The notes under the pieces: generated by a model | What the model was told of the DNA's origin: nothing | The model's input: the letters and a program-made list of their open reading frames with translations, nothing else | The model's database searches: none | Position numbers and translations under genes: made by a program | Assembly (NCBI GenBank): GCA_016177555.1 | Contig: JACOVB010000091.1 | Location: 1-12,538, forward strand | Length of the DNA: 12,538 bases | From: Candidatus Rokuibacteriota bacterium | GTDB lineage: Bacteria > Methylomirabilota > Methylomirabilia > Rokubacteriales > CSP1-6 | Direction: 5' to 3' | In this document: one piece after another, positions 1 to 6,562 of the stretch | Numbering within the stretch: the stretch's first letter is position 1 | Layout of the letters: every line of letters starts with the position of its first letter

Positions 1-719
1 CTGCCGAACATCTCCCGCGCGAAGAGATCGAGGGTGCCGCGCAGATCGCCCATGGTGATGTGGCGGTCCACGGCCAGGCCCTCGACTTGGTGGAACATGG
101 GCGAATGCGTGATGTCGGCGTCGCGCCGGTACGCCTTGCCGGGGCAGATGATGCGGACCGGCGGCGGCTGCGCCTTCATGGTCCGGATCTGGACCGGGGA
201 CGTGTGGGTGCGGAGCAGCGTGTCGGCTGCGAGGTGGAAGGTGTCCTGCATGTCCCGCGCAGGGTGATCGTCGGGGAAGTTGAGCGCGGCGAAGTTGTAG
301 TAGTCCGACTCCACCTCGGGGCCCTCGGCGACGGAGAAGCCGAGCCCCTCGAAGATGGCGATGATCTCGTCCTGCACGCGGGTGATCGGGTGGACGGCCC
401 CCGCGGGCGTGAAGCGCCCGGGAAGGGTGAGGTCCACCCGCCCCGCCTCCCGCTGCCGGCTGAGCTCCTCGACGCGTAGCCCCTGGAGGCGGGCCTGGAT
501 CTGCTCCTCGATCTCGGCCTTGGCGCGGTTGGCCGCCTGCCCGACCTGCGGGCGCTCCGCCGCCGGAATGGCCCCCAGGGAGCGGAGCCGGGCGGTGAGC
601 TCCCCGGAGCGGCCGAGCACCCGGATGCGGATCTGCTCGAGGTCAGCCGTGGACCGGGCGGCGGCGATGTCCCCCAGGGCCCGATCGCGGATCTGCTGGA
701 CCCGCGGGTCCGGCGCCAC
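1..719 (-). CDS. pheS: Phenylalanine--tRNA ligase alpha subunit, partial (3' end beyond left edge)
   Basis: The product charges tRNA-Phe as the catalytic alpha subunit of the cytoplasmic alpha2beta2 enzyme. I translated the minus strand from a GTG at 719-717 and obtained 239 codons without a stop, running off the window. The first ~90 residues are the charged, helical tRNA-binding coiled-coil arm. The class II catalytic domain then begins, with the family signatures EGPEVESDYYNF, FPDDHPARDMQDTF, and later THSPMFHQVEGLAVD. The start is two bases after the rplT stop (TGAGCGTG). No good Shine-Dalgarno sequence is visible, so translation is probably coupled to rplT. The gene order thrS-infC-rpmI-rplT-pheS is the classical bacterial one, and pheT would be expected just outside the window. 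The C-terminal half, including motif 3, is not visible. Confidence 0.96.
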   Translation of the reverse strand, partial: MAPDPRVQQIRDRALGDIAAARSTADLEQIRIRVLGRSGELTARLRSLGAIPAAERPQVGQAANRAKAEIEEQIQARLQGLRVEELSRQREAGRVDLTLPGRFTPAGAVHPITRVQDEIIAIFEGLGFSVAEGPEVESDYYNFAALNFPDDHPARDMQDTFHLAADTLLRTHTSPVQIRTMKAQPPPVRIICPGKAYRRDADITHSPMFHQVEGLAVDRHITMGDLRGTLDLFAREMFG

Positions 720-721
720 GC

Positions 722-1081
722 TCAGGCGCGGCTCGCCGCTCGCGCCGTCTCCGCCAGCTTCGCGAAGGCGGTCGGGTCCTGAACGGCCAGCTCCGCGAGG
801 ATCTTGCGGTCGAGCCCGATGCCTGCCTTCTTCAGCCCCGCCACAAAGACGGAGTAGGAGAGGCCCAGCTGCCGGCACGCCGCATTGACGCGGATGATCC
901 ACAGCGAGCGCGCGCGCCGCTTCTTCTGCTTGCGCCCCTTGTAGGCGAAGGCGCCCGCGCGAAGCACCGTCTCGGCCGCGGTGCGGTAGAGCTTCCGCCG
1001 GCCGCCGAAGTAGCCCTTCGCCCGCTTCAGCACCTTGTTCCTGCGCTGGCGGGTCTTGGCCCCGCCCTTGGCCCGTGGCAT
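722..1081 (-). CDS. rplT: 50S ribosomal protein L20 (bL20)
   Basis: bL20 binds 23S rRNA and is needed early in assembly of the large ribosomal subunit. The 119-residue product has the normal family length. Its N-terminal half is extremely basic (MPRAKGG, then [17 protein letters not shown]), and its globular C-terminal half has the conserved run [10 protein letters not shown]...[15 protein letters not shown]. The ATG at 1081-1079 is preceded by AGGAGAGG at a suitable distance. It lies 20 bases after rpmI and two bases before pheS, within one transcription unit. In E. coli L20 represses its own rpmI-rplT mRNA; I see no clear L20-binding mimic here, so that control is not claimed. Confidence 0.98.
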   Translation of the reverse strand: MPRAKGGAKTRQRRNKVLKRAKGYFGGRRKLYRTAAETVLRAGAFAYKGRKQKKRRARSLWIIRVNAACRQLGLSYSVFVAGLKKAGIGLDRKILAELAVQDPTAFAKLAETARAASRA

Positions 1082-1101
1082 GGTTCGCCTCTCCTCTTAC
1101 G

Positions 1102-1299
1102 CTACAGGTATGGGACGAGCTTCTTGAGCCGCGGCTGGTCGGCCGCGGAGATGAGCGAGGCCTGGCGGAGGCGCCGCCGGCGCCTGGGGGACTTGGCCTC
1201 CAGGAGGTGACTCTTCCACCCGCTGTGCCGCTTGAGCTTGCCGGACGCGGTGGCTTTCAGCCGCTTGGCCGCGGCCCGCTTGGTCCTCATCTTCGGCAT
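1102..1299 (-). CDS. rpmI: 50S ribosomal protein L35 (bL35)
   Basis: bL35 is a small, very basic protein of the large ribosomal subunit. The 65-residue product shows the expected pattern: MPKMRTKRAAAKRLK at the start, then ASGKLKRHSGWKSHLL, an arginine/lysine run (PRRRRRLR), and the terminal LKKLVPYL. The ATG is preceded by AGGAG with a six-base spacer. This Shine-Dalgarno sequence is built into the infC stop codon (TAGGAG), only nine bases upstream, so translation is likely coupled to infC. Length and position between infC and rplT match the universal arrangement. Nothing unusual is seen in the protein. Confidence 0.97.
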   Translation of the reverse strand: MPKMRTKRAAAKRLKATASGKLKRHSGWKSHLLEAKSPRRRRRLRQASLISAADQPRLKKLVPYL

Positions 1300-1308
1300 C
1301 TCAGTCTC

Positions 1309-1824
1309 CTAGTGGGCTTTCGGGGAAAGGATCATGCTCAGCATGCGCCCCTCCATTCGCGGGTGGCTCTCCACCACCGCCATGTCGCTCATGATCTCGG
1401 TCATCTTGTTCAGCATCTTCCAGCCCAGCTCGGTGTGCGCCATCTCGCGTCCCTTGAATCGCACCGTCACCTTCGCCTTGTTGCCTTCCCCGAGGAAGCG
1501 CCGCACGTGCTTGGCCTTGAAGTCGAAGTCGTGCGTATCCGTCTTCGGCCCCAGCTTGACTTCCTTGACCACGATGGTGGTCTGCTTCTTCCGCGCTTCC
1601 TTCTGCCGGCGGGCCTGCGTGTACTTGTACTTGCCGAAGTCCATGATCCGGCACACCGGCGGCGCCGCCTCGGCGGCCACTTCGACGAGGTCCATGTCCC
1701 GCTGCTTCGCCAGATCCAGCGCCTGGGCGATGGGGAGGATCCCCAGCTGCTCGCCGTCGGCGCTCACCACCCGCACTTCCCGGACGCGAATGCCTTCGTT
1801 GACCCGGATGTCCTTGGGCTGTAT
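1309..1824 (-). CDS. infC: Translation initiation factor IF-3, AUA start codon
   Basis: IF-3 binds the 30S subunit, prevents premature 50S joining and rejects non-canonical start codons. The 171-residue product has the usual two domains: an N-terminal part with RVNEGIRVREVRVVSADGEQ, a lysine-rich linker (RRQKEARKKQ), and a C-terminal part with IRRFLGEGNKAKV-like and HPRMEGRMLSMILSPK motifs. The reading frame is closed upstream by TAA at 1839-1837. Between that stop and the first ordinary start (GTG at 1776), which would delete the conserved RVNEGIRV segment, the only codon correctly placed after AAGGAG (1833-1838, eight-base spacer) is ATA at 1824-1822. Rare starts such as AUU, AUC or AUA are known for infC and underlie autoregulation, because IF-3 discriminates against them. 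thrS ends 26 bases upstream and rpmI begins nine bases downstream. Confidence 0.94.
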   Translation of the reverse strand: MQPKDIRVNEGIRVREVRVVSADGEQLGILPIAQALDLAKQRDMDLVEVAAEAAPPVCRIMDFGKYKYTQARRQKEARKKQTTIVVKEVKLGPKTDTHDFDFKAKHVRRFLGEGNKAKVTVRFKGREMAHTELGWKMLNKMTEIMSDMAVVESHPRMEGRMLSMILSPKAH

Positions 1825-1832
1825 CGCCGTGA

Positions 1833-1838
1833 CTCCTT
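1833..1838 (-). promoter_or_regulatory. Shine-Dalgarno sequence that decides the infC start
   Basis: AAGGAG on the minus strand, eight bases before ATA at 1824. The in-frame TAA at 1839-1837 overlaps it, so no upstream start is possible. The spacing points to the ATA rather than to the later ATC, ATT or GTG codons. Confidence 0.8.
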
Positions 1839-1850
1839 ACTGTGCGGGGC

Positions 1851-3647
1851 TCAGGCCGATCGCCCCACGGTGAGGGTGGCGGAACGACTGCCGATCTCGG
1901 CCGCGAGGTCCGACACGATGCGCTCCACGGGCAGGGCCCCGGCGTCCTCGCCGGTGCGCCGGCGCACGCTCGCCGTGCCGTTCTGCGCTTCGCGCTCCCC
2001 CACGACGAGCATGTAGGGAACCTTTCGCACCTGGGCCTCGCGGATCCGGTACCCCAGCTTCTCGTTCCGGTCGTCCAGCTCCGCCCGGATCCGCGCTTCT
2101 CGCAGTCGGGCGAAGACGACGCGTGCGTACTCGAGGTGCTTCTCGCTCACGGGCAGGACGCGGGCCTGGACGGGCGCGAGCCACGTGGGGAACGCCCCGG
2201 CGAAGTGCTCCGTCAGGATGCCGATGAACCGCTCGTAGGACCCGAAGATCGCCCGGTGGATGGCCACCGGCCGCTTCGGCTGGCCGTCACTGTCGATGTA
2301 CTCGAGCTTGAAGCGCTCCGGCAGCATGACGAGGTCCACCTGGACCGTGGCGATCTGCCAGCTCCGCCCCAGGACGTCCTCGACGTAGATGTCGACCTTG
2401 GGCCCGTAGAAGGCGCCGTCACCCGGGTTCAGGTCGTAGGCGAGCCCATTGACCTTGAGCGCCTCGGCGAGCGCGTGCTCGGCCGCGTCCCACTGCTCCT
2501 CGGCCCCGAGCTTCTTCTCGGGCCGTGTGGAGAGCTTGAAGGTCGGCTGGAGCTTGAAGGTCTTGTACCACTCCCGGACCAGATCGAGGATCCCGACGAT
2601 CTCGGCCTGGAGCTGATCCGGCCGGCAGTAGATGTGGGCATCGTCCTGCGTGAACTGGCGGACGCGGACAAGACCGGTCAGCGTGCCCGAGCGCTCGTTG
2701 CGGTGGCAGCGCCCCATCTCGGAGAAGCGCAACGGCAGATCCCGGTAGGAGCGCAGCGCCCGCCGGTAGACGAAGGTCGACGGCGGACAGTTCATCGGCT
2801 TCAGCGTGAAGATCTCCTCTTCCACCTCCACCTTGAACATGTGCTCGCTGTAGTGCTCCCAGTGCCCCGACTCCTCCCAGAGCCGCTTGTGGATGAGCAG
2901 CGGCGTGGAGATCTCCTGGTAGCCCCGGGCATCGAGGTGCTCGCGCGCGAACTTCTCCAGCTCGCGGACGAGGATCATCCCGTTGGGCAGCCAGAAGGGC
3001 GCCCCGGGGGCGACGTCGTGGAAGTCGAAGAGGTCGAGCTCCCGCCCGAGCTTGCGGTGGTCGCGCTTCTTCGCCTCCTCGAGGCGCCACAGGTACTGGT
3101 CCAGATCCTCCTGCGTGAGCCAGGCGGTCCCGTAGATCCGCTGGAGCATCGGGTTCCGCTCGTCGCCGCGCCAGTAGGCGCCCGAGGAGGAGAGGAGCTT
3201 GAAGGCCTTGATGCCCCGGGTGGAGCGCACGTGGGGACCGCGGCAGAGGTCGAGGAAGTCGCCCTGGCGGTACACGGACACCGCAGGCACGTCGAGCCCC
3301 TCGAGGATCTCCACCTTGAACGGCTCGTCCTGTTCCTTGAAGTGGCGGATGGCCTCCGCGCGCGCCCACTCCTCCCTGACGAAGGGCAGGTCCGCCTTGA
3401 CGAGCTCCCGCATCCGCGCCTCGATGCGCGCGAGGTCCTCGGGGGTGAAGGGCGTGGCCCTGCGGAAGTCGTAGTAGAAGCCGTCCTCGATGGCCGGGCC
3501 GATGGCGACGCGCACCTCGGGAAAGAGCTGCTTCACCGCCTGGGCCATCACGTGCGAGGTGGAGTGGCGAAGGGTCGGCAGGGGCTCCGGGACGCAGTCG
3601 AGCTCCCCGGCGAACTTCAGATGTCGGTCTTCTTCCTGCTCAGCCAT
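1851..3647 (-). CDS. thrS: Threonine--tRNA ligase lacking the N-terminal TGS domain
   Basis: The enzyme attaches threonine to tRNA-Thr and hydrolyses mischarged Ser-tRNA-Thr. From ATG 3647 the product is 598 residues, against about 640 for E. coli. The editing domain begins almost at once: H28 and H32 (HSTSHVMAQ) and C135/H139 (CRGPH) are the four expected editing residues. The class II core follows, with zinc ligands C287 (MNCP) and H338 (DDAH), motif 2 around RCHRNERSG, and motif 3 in HRAIFGSYERFIGIL. The C-terminal anticodon domain has the LGYRIREAQVRKVPYMLVVG segment. Only 27 residues precede the editing motif, so the usual N1/TGS domain is absent. MNCP is followed by PS where most enzymes have GH. 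The ATG has AAAGGA just upstream; a longer frame back to GTG 3686 only adds a translated T-tract and is rejected. Confidence 0.97.
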   Translation of the reverse strand: MAEQEEDRHLKFAGELDCVPEPLPTLRHSTSHVMAQAVKQLFPEVRVAIGPAIEDGFYYDFRRATPFTPEDLARIEARMRELVKADLPFVREEWARAEAIRHFKEQDEPFKVEILEGLDVPAVSVYRQGDFLDLCRGPHVRSTRGIKAFKLLSSSGAYWRGDERNPMLQRIYGTAWLTQEDLDQYLWRLEEAKKRDHRKLGRELDLFDFHDVAPGAPFWLPNGMILVRELEKFAREHLDARGYQEISTPLLIHKRLWEESGHWEHYSEHMFKVEVEEEIFTLKPMNCPPSTFVYRRALRSYRDLPLRFSEMGRCHRNERSGTLTGLVRVRQFTQDDAHIYCRPDQLQAEIVGILDLVREWYKTFKLQPTFKLSTRPEKKLGAEEQWDAAEHALAEALKVNGLAYDLNPGDGAFYGPKVDIYVEDVLGRSWQIATVQVDLVMLPERFKLEYIDSDGQPKRPVAIHRAIFGSYERFIGILTEHFAGAFPTWLAPVQARVLPVSEKHLEYARVVFARLREARIRAELDDRNEKLGYRIREAQVRKVPYMLVVGEREAQNGTASVRRRTGEDAGALPVERIVSDLAAEIGSRSATLTVGRSA

Positions 3648-3671
3648 CAGGTCCTTTCGTGGTGCAGAGAC

Positions 3672-3701
3672 AAAAAAACACCACACGGACGGCGCCCGGT
3701 G
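3672..3701 (-). terminator. Possible weak intrinsic terminator or attenuator between tRNA-Val and thrS
   Basis: On the minus strand a CACC...GGTG stem (3701-3679), with a GC-rich interior offering a few more pairs, is followed immediately by seven T residues (3678-3672). It lies 25 bases before the thrS ATG. It could end the tRNA transcript or partly reduce readthrough into thrS. The stem is short, so this call is tentative. Confidence 0.35.
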
Positions 3702-3773
3702 ATGCTCTCGACTGCCCTAGTCGTGCACCCGCTGCTGCCTCGCGATGGGCACCCCTCGGTCAACGAGATCGGA

Positions 3774-3848
3774 TGGTAGGCTCGGGCGGTTTCGAACCGC
3801 CGACCTCTTGCGTGTCAAGCAAGCGCTCTCCCACTGAGCTACGAGCCT
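3774..3848 (-). tRNA. tRNA-Val (anticodon GAC), CCA encoded
   Basis: On the minus strand the cloverleaf is complete. The acceptor stem AGGCTCG pairs with CGAGCCT, and the D arm is GCTC-AGTGGGA-GAGC. The anticodon stem CTTGC/GCAAG encloses loop TTGACAC, giving anticodon GAC. The variable loop is AGGTC, the T arm is GGCGG-TTCGAAA-CCGCC, the discriminator base is A, and CCA is encoded in the DNA. The anticodon reads GUC and GUU valine codons. It is the first gene of the transcription unit that continues into thrS, 126 bases further on. Confidence 0.97.
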
Positions 3849-3873
3849 GCCTCCCCTGGAAAAAACACTGAAC

Positions 3874-3903
3874 ATCCTACAGGATACGCGACGCGCCTGT
3901 CAA
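3874..3903 (-). promoter_or_regulatory. Sigma70-type promoter for tRNA-Val (and probably the thrS-infC-rpmI-rplT-pheS operon)
   Basis: TTGACA at 3903-3898 and TAGGAT at 3879-3874 are separated by 18 bases on the minus strand. Transcription would start about 18 bases before the tRNA 5' end. The -35 box is a perfect consensus in a very GC-rich background. No other promoter is visible between the tRNA and thrS. Confidence 0.75.
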
Positions 3904-4028
3904 GGGAAGCGCCCGCGGCCGGGTGCCTCCAGGACCGTGTCGATCGGCCCGGGGCCCTCCTCGGGGCTCACGGGAAGCCCGAACTCCTTTATCCGGAGGG
4001 GGGAGAGGCGCACCGGGAGCCCCGCAGA
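3904..4028 (-). other. tonB-tRNA intergenic stretch with a coding-like tail
   Basis: No recognisable gene is present. In the same frame as tonB, the minus strand stays open for about 42 codons after the tonB stop and ends at TGA 3902-3900, inside the tRNA promoter. It reads ...VRLSPLRIKEFGLPVSPEE... and looks protein-like in composition. A GTG at 4013 could start a 37-residue peptide, but it has no Shine-Dalgarno sequence. I cannot assign a function and do not call it a gene. Confidence 0.25.
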
Positions 4029-5018
4029 CTACCGGAGGAACTGATTGACGAAGCTATTGCCGACGATCTGGTAGTTGAAGAGGCCGTTGACGGCGAGGAC
4101 CTGCTTGGCGAGGTTGTCGGGCACGGGCGGGAAGGGCTGGGCCAGGCGGACCGCGTTCATCGCGTAGTCGTCGAGGATCTCCACCCCTGAGGAGCGCCGG
4201 AGCTCCAGGAGCTGCACGCGCCCGTCCTTGGCGATGTGGAACTCGATGAGGAGCTGCCCGCCGATGCCGCGCTCGCCCGCCTCGCGCGGGTAGCTCCACT
4301 TGGACTTGATCCGCTCGCGAAGCTGGCCGAAGTAGTCGACGTACTTCGGTTCCTGGGTGTCCAGCGGAATGGGCTCGCCCTCGACGCCACCGCGTCCGTC
4401 CTTGAGCCCTCCGCCCCCCCCGGGACTTCTCAGCATGGCGGCCGGCAGGTCGAGCCCCGACTTGGTCCGCGCGAGCACTTGCCCCGCCGGCTCCGACGGT
4501 GCCGCGGGGCGCGAAGGGCTGGCGGCACCCTCGGTCCTGGACGGCTCGGCGGGCTGAGGCTGGGAGGGGACAGTCTCGCGCTCGGGAGCGCGGGCCTGAG
4601 GCCCGGGAGCGGGCGCCGGCTCCTGGGTGCGCGGCGCCGGAGTCTCTGGCGCGGGGGGCGGGGAGGCCTTCGCTACCTGTGACGGGGCCGGCGCCTTGGG
4701 TGGAGCGCTCCTGGGAACCTCGGCGGCCTTGGGTTTCACTTCCGCCATCTTGGGAGCCGGAGGCTCGGGAGCGCGGCGCTCGGGCGCGGGCGTTCCCGGA
4801 CCGGGCGGACGCGCGGGGTTGCCGCGCGGCGCACGCTCCTCGGGCCGGTCGGGGGTGATGTCGACGAAGAGCGGCTCACCGCGCTTGGCGACGATCTTGG
4901 GCGCGAAGGCGCCTGCCAGGTACACCGAGGCGGCCACCAGCACGTGGAGGAGCACCGAGCACACGATCGCGACGAGCAAGGCCCGCCGCGAGGGATCCGC
5001 CGGCAGCCAGATCTTCAT
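4029..5018 (-). CDS. TonB family energy-transducing protein
   Basis: TonB proteins span the periplasm and pass proton-motive energy from ExbB/ExbD to outer-membrane receptors. The 329-residue product has a short cytoplasmic start (MKIWLPADPSRRA) and one membrane anchor at about residues 14-38. A long Pro/Ala/Glu-rich periplasmic spacer follows (about 55-190). The C-terminal TonB domain spans about 225-315, with YFGQLRERIKSKWSYPREA, GIGGQLLIEFHIAKDGRV and DYAMNAVRLAQPFPPVP. No exbB, exbD or receptor gene is nearby, so the partner system is unknown; a TolA-like role is possible. No clear Shine-Dalgarno precedes the ATG, and a MITE-like element begins about 50 bases upstream of it. The domain call is firm but the substrate is not. 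Confidence 0.9.
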   Translation of the reverse strand: MKIWLPADPSRRALLVAIVCSVLLHVLVAASVYLAGAFAPKIVAKRGEPLFVDITPDRPEERAPRGNPARPPGPGTPAPERRAPEPPAPKMAEVKPKAAEVPRSAPPKAPAPSQVAKASPPPAPETPAPRTQEPAPAPGPQARAPERETVPSQPQPAEPSRTEGAASPSRPAAPSEPAGQVLARTKSGLDLPAAMLRSPGGGGGLKDGRGGVEGEPIPLDTQEPKYVDYFGQLRERIKSKWSYPREAGERGIGGQLLIEFHIAKDGRVQLLELRRSSGVEILDDYAMNAVRLAQPFPPVPDNLAKQVLAVNGLFNYQIVGNSFVNQFLR

Positions 5019-5063
5019 ACACAGCGATTATGCCACGGCCCGCCCCCAGGACCCGACTCCCCC

Positions 5064-5229
5064 CACCACGGGGTCCTGGGTCAATTCGCTTCGCCATACT
5101 TCGTTACTCGGTCGCCAGCGACGCTCAACGTACAGGGAGTACGCCTCGTGTCGCTGGCTCCCTCGTGCCTCGTCTGGCTCGCAACTTGCCCCAGTACCGA
5201 GGGCCGAATTGACCCACGACCCACCACGG
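5064..5229. repeat. 8-bp target duplication flanking the MITE-like element
   Basis: CACCACGG occurs at 5064-5071 and again at 5222-5229, directly abutting the two ends of the inverted-repeat element. This is the footprint expected of transposition with an 8-bp staggered cut. Confidence 0.7.
5072..5221. mobile_element. MITE-like non-autonomous element, 150 bp
   Basis: The ends are a 17-bp terminal inverted repeat with a single mismatch: GGTCCTGGGTCAATTCG at 5072-5088 and its reverse complement (with G for C at position 5) at 5205-5221. An 8-bp direct repeat flanks both ends exactly. Inside, GCCAGCGAC (5114-5122) matches GTCGCTGGC (5150-5158), and CGTAC (5129-5133) matches GTACG (5139-5143), so most of the element folds on itself. 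It encodes nothing and has no transposase; a full-length relative elsewhere in the genome would have to supply one. It separates tonB from the DAHP synthase operon. Confidence 0.7.
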
Positions 5230-5251
5230 CCCGGCAGGCCGCTGGAAGACG

Positions 5252-5447
5252 CGCATGCTGATCAAGAAGGTCCAGATGCGAGGCGGCGCCCGACGGCCGC
5301 AACCGAGGCGTACTCCGCTTGGCGAGCCGAGCCGGAGGCGAGGCGAGCGGATCCGGAGATCCGGGCGGGCGTGGGCGAGCCACGTCGAGGTTGCGGCCGA
5401 GGGCGCCGCGCCTCCGCAGATGGGCCTTTGTCAGCAGCCTGCTACAG
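5252..5447. repeat. Large imperfect palindrome (foldback repeat) ending at the DAHP synthase stop codon
   Basis: GCGGCGCC (5283-5290) plus CGGCCGCAACC (5294-5304) pair with GGTTGCGGCCG (5389-5399) plus GGCGCCGC (5402-5409), leaving only a 3/2-base internal loop. Weaker complementarity continues outward: GCTGATCAAGAAGGTCCAGATGCG on the left resembles the complement of CAGATGGGCCTTTGTCAGC on the right. The right end overlaps the stop codon at 5444-5442. The RNA would form a very long hairpin and could protect the 3' end or end transcription. I recall similar sequence in other GC-rich environmental genomes, but could not check this. No convincing target duplication was found. Bases 5230-5251 show nothing. 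Confidence 0.55.
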
Positions 5448-6458
5448 GGTTCGGCCGACGGCCTCCGCCACCGGGCGCAGTTCACGCATGAGCTGGGCGA
5501 ACTTGGACGGCTTGAGGGACTGCGGACCGTCCGACAGCGCCTCCTCCGGTCGCGGGTGTACCTCGATGATGAGCCCGTCGGCTCCACAGGCCACCGCCCC
5601 CTTCGCCATGGGCGCCACCAGGTCCCAGTGGCCCGTGCCATGGGACGGGTCCACGACCACCGGCAGGTGGGAGAGCTTCTTGAGCACCGGCACGGCGTTG
5701 AGATCGAGGGTGAAGCGCGTCGCGGTCTCGAACGTGCGGATGCCCCGCTCGCAGAGGATCACGTTGGGGTTGCCGGCCGACAGGATGTACTCGGCCGAGA
5801 GCAGGAACTCCTGGATGCTCGTCGCCATGCCGCGCTTGAGGAGCACGGGCTTGCCCATCTCTCCCACGCGCCGCAGGAGGGTGAAGTTCTGGATGTTGCG
5901 CGCGCCGATCTGCAGCATGTCGGCGTACTCCGCCACGAGCTCCACGCTCTCCGTCTCCAGCACCTCGGTGACGACGGGGAGCCCCGTGCGCGTCTTCGCC
6001 TCCTTGAGGTACCTGAGCCCCTGCTCCTTCAGCCCCTGGAAGGCGTAGGGCGAGCTGCGGGGCTTGTAGGCGCCGCCCCGGAGGATGCTGGCGCCGGCCT
6101 GCTTGACGGCCTCGGCCACCTCGAGGATCTGCGGCTCCGACTCCACCGAGCAGGGCCCCGCCATCACGATCACGCGCTGGCCGCCCACGCTGACGCCGTT
6201 GACGGGCACCTCGGTCGGCTCCGGCCTGATCTCCCGGCTCGCGAGCTTGAACGGCTGCTGCACCGGCATGACGGCTTCCACCGTCTCCAGCGCTTCGAGC
6301 AGCCGGAGATCGGGCTTGCCACGCTCCTCCCCCACCGCGGCGACGATGGTCTTGAACTCGCCGCGGATGGTGTGGGGCTGGTAGCCGAGCTCGACCACGC
6401 GCTCGCACACGTGCTGGACATCCGCCTCGGAGACTCCCGATTTCAACACGATGATCAT
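5442..6458 (-). CDS. 3-deoxy-7-phosphoheptulonate (DAHP) synthase, class I-beta, second tandem copy
   Basis: The enzyme condenses phosphoenolpyruvate with erythrose 4-phosphate, the first step of the shikimate pathway. The 338-residue product has an N-terminal ferredoxin-like (ACT-like) regulatory domain at about 1-75 and a catalytic barrel at about 90-338. Catalytic signatures are GPCSVES (metal-binding C103), [38 protein letters not shown] (H273), IIEVH (E299) and ALSDGPQSL (D310). The length and architecture are those of the Thermotoga-type enzyme, in which the extra domain mediates Tyr/Phe feedback. AAGGAG lies seven bases before the ATG, which is 104 bases after the upstream copy. By hand alignment the two copies match at about 75% in the barrel but only about 47% in the first 90 residues. 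Both copies should depend on the attenuator upstream. Confidence 0.95.
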   Translation of the reverse strand: MIIVLKSGVSEADVQHVCERVVELGYQPHTIRGEFKTIVAAVGEERGKPDLRLLEALETVEAVMPVQQPFKLASREIRPEPTEVPVNGVSVGGQRVIVMAGPCSVESEPQILEVAEAVKQAGASILRGGAYKPRSSPYAFQGLKEQGLRYLKEAKTRTGLPVVTEVLETESVELVAEYADMLQIGARNIQNFTLLRRVGEMGKPVLLKRGMATSIQEFLLSAEYILSAGNPNVILCERGIRTFETATRFTLDLNAVPVLKKLSHLPVVVDPSHGTGHWDLVAPMAKGAVACGADGLIIEVHPRPEEALSDGPQSLKPSKFAQLMRELRPVAEAVGRTL

Positions 6459-6562
6459 AGAGACTCTCCTTCACCTGGCACGGGCGCCCGGGCTGTCGCC
6501 CGCCCATCCCCGACGGATGTTCGCGCTCCCCGTCTTCATTCGCCCGATCTCCGCCGTCGTCA
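6459..6562 (-). other. Spacer between the two DAHP synthase genes
   Basis: This 104-base spacer has the Shine-Dalgarno AAGGAG (6466-6471) for the downstream copy and a small GGGCG...CGCCC inverted repeat near 6480-6500. I see neither a terminator T-tract nor a convincing promoter, so readthrough from the upstream gene is the simplest reading. Confidence 0.5.

Noticed and set aside
3648..3686. Upstream start for thrS at GTG 3686
   Set aside because: The added residues (WCFFVSAPRKDL) come from the T-tract and spacer. ATG 3647 has a nearby AAAGGA.
3739..3757. T-box-like GAGGGGTGCCCATCGCG upstream of thrS
   Set aside because: It only loosely resembles the T-box consensus. The space between tRNA-Val and thrS (126 bases) is too short for a specifier loop plus antiterminator, and no specifier arrangement is visible.
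1842..3779. 645-codon plus-strand open frame
   Set aside because: It is exactly antisense to thrS, whose motifs and catalytic residues are unambiguous.
3659..3871. Plus-strand open frame containing GGFEPPTSCVSSKRSPTELRA
   Set aside because: This is the antisense translation of the tRNA-Val gene, a well-known false protein in databases.
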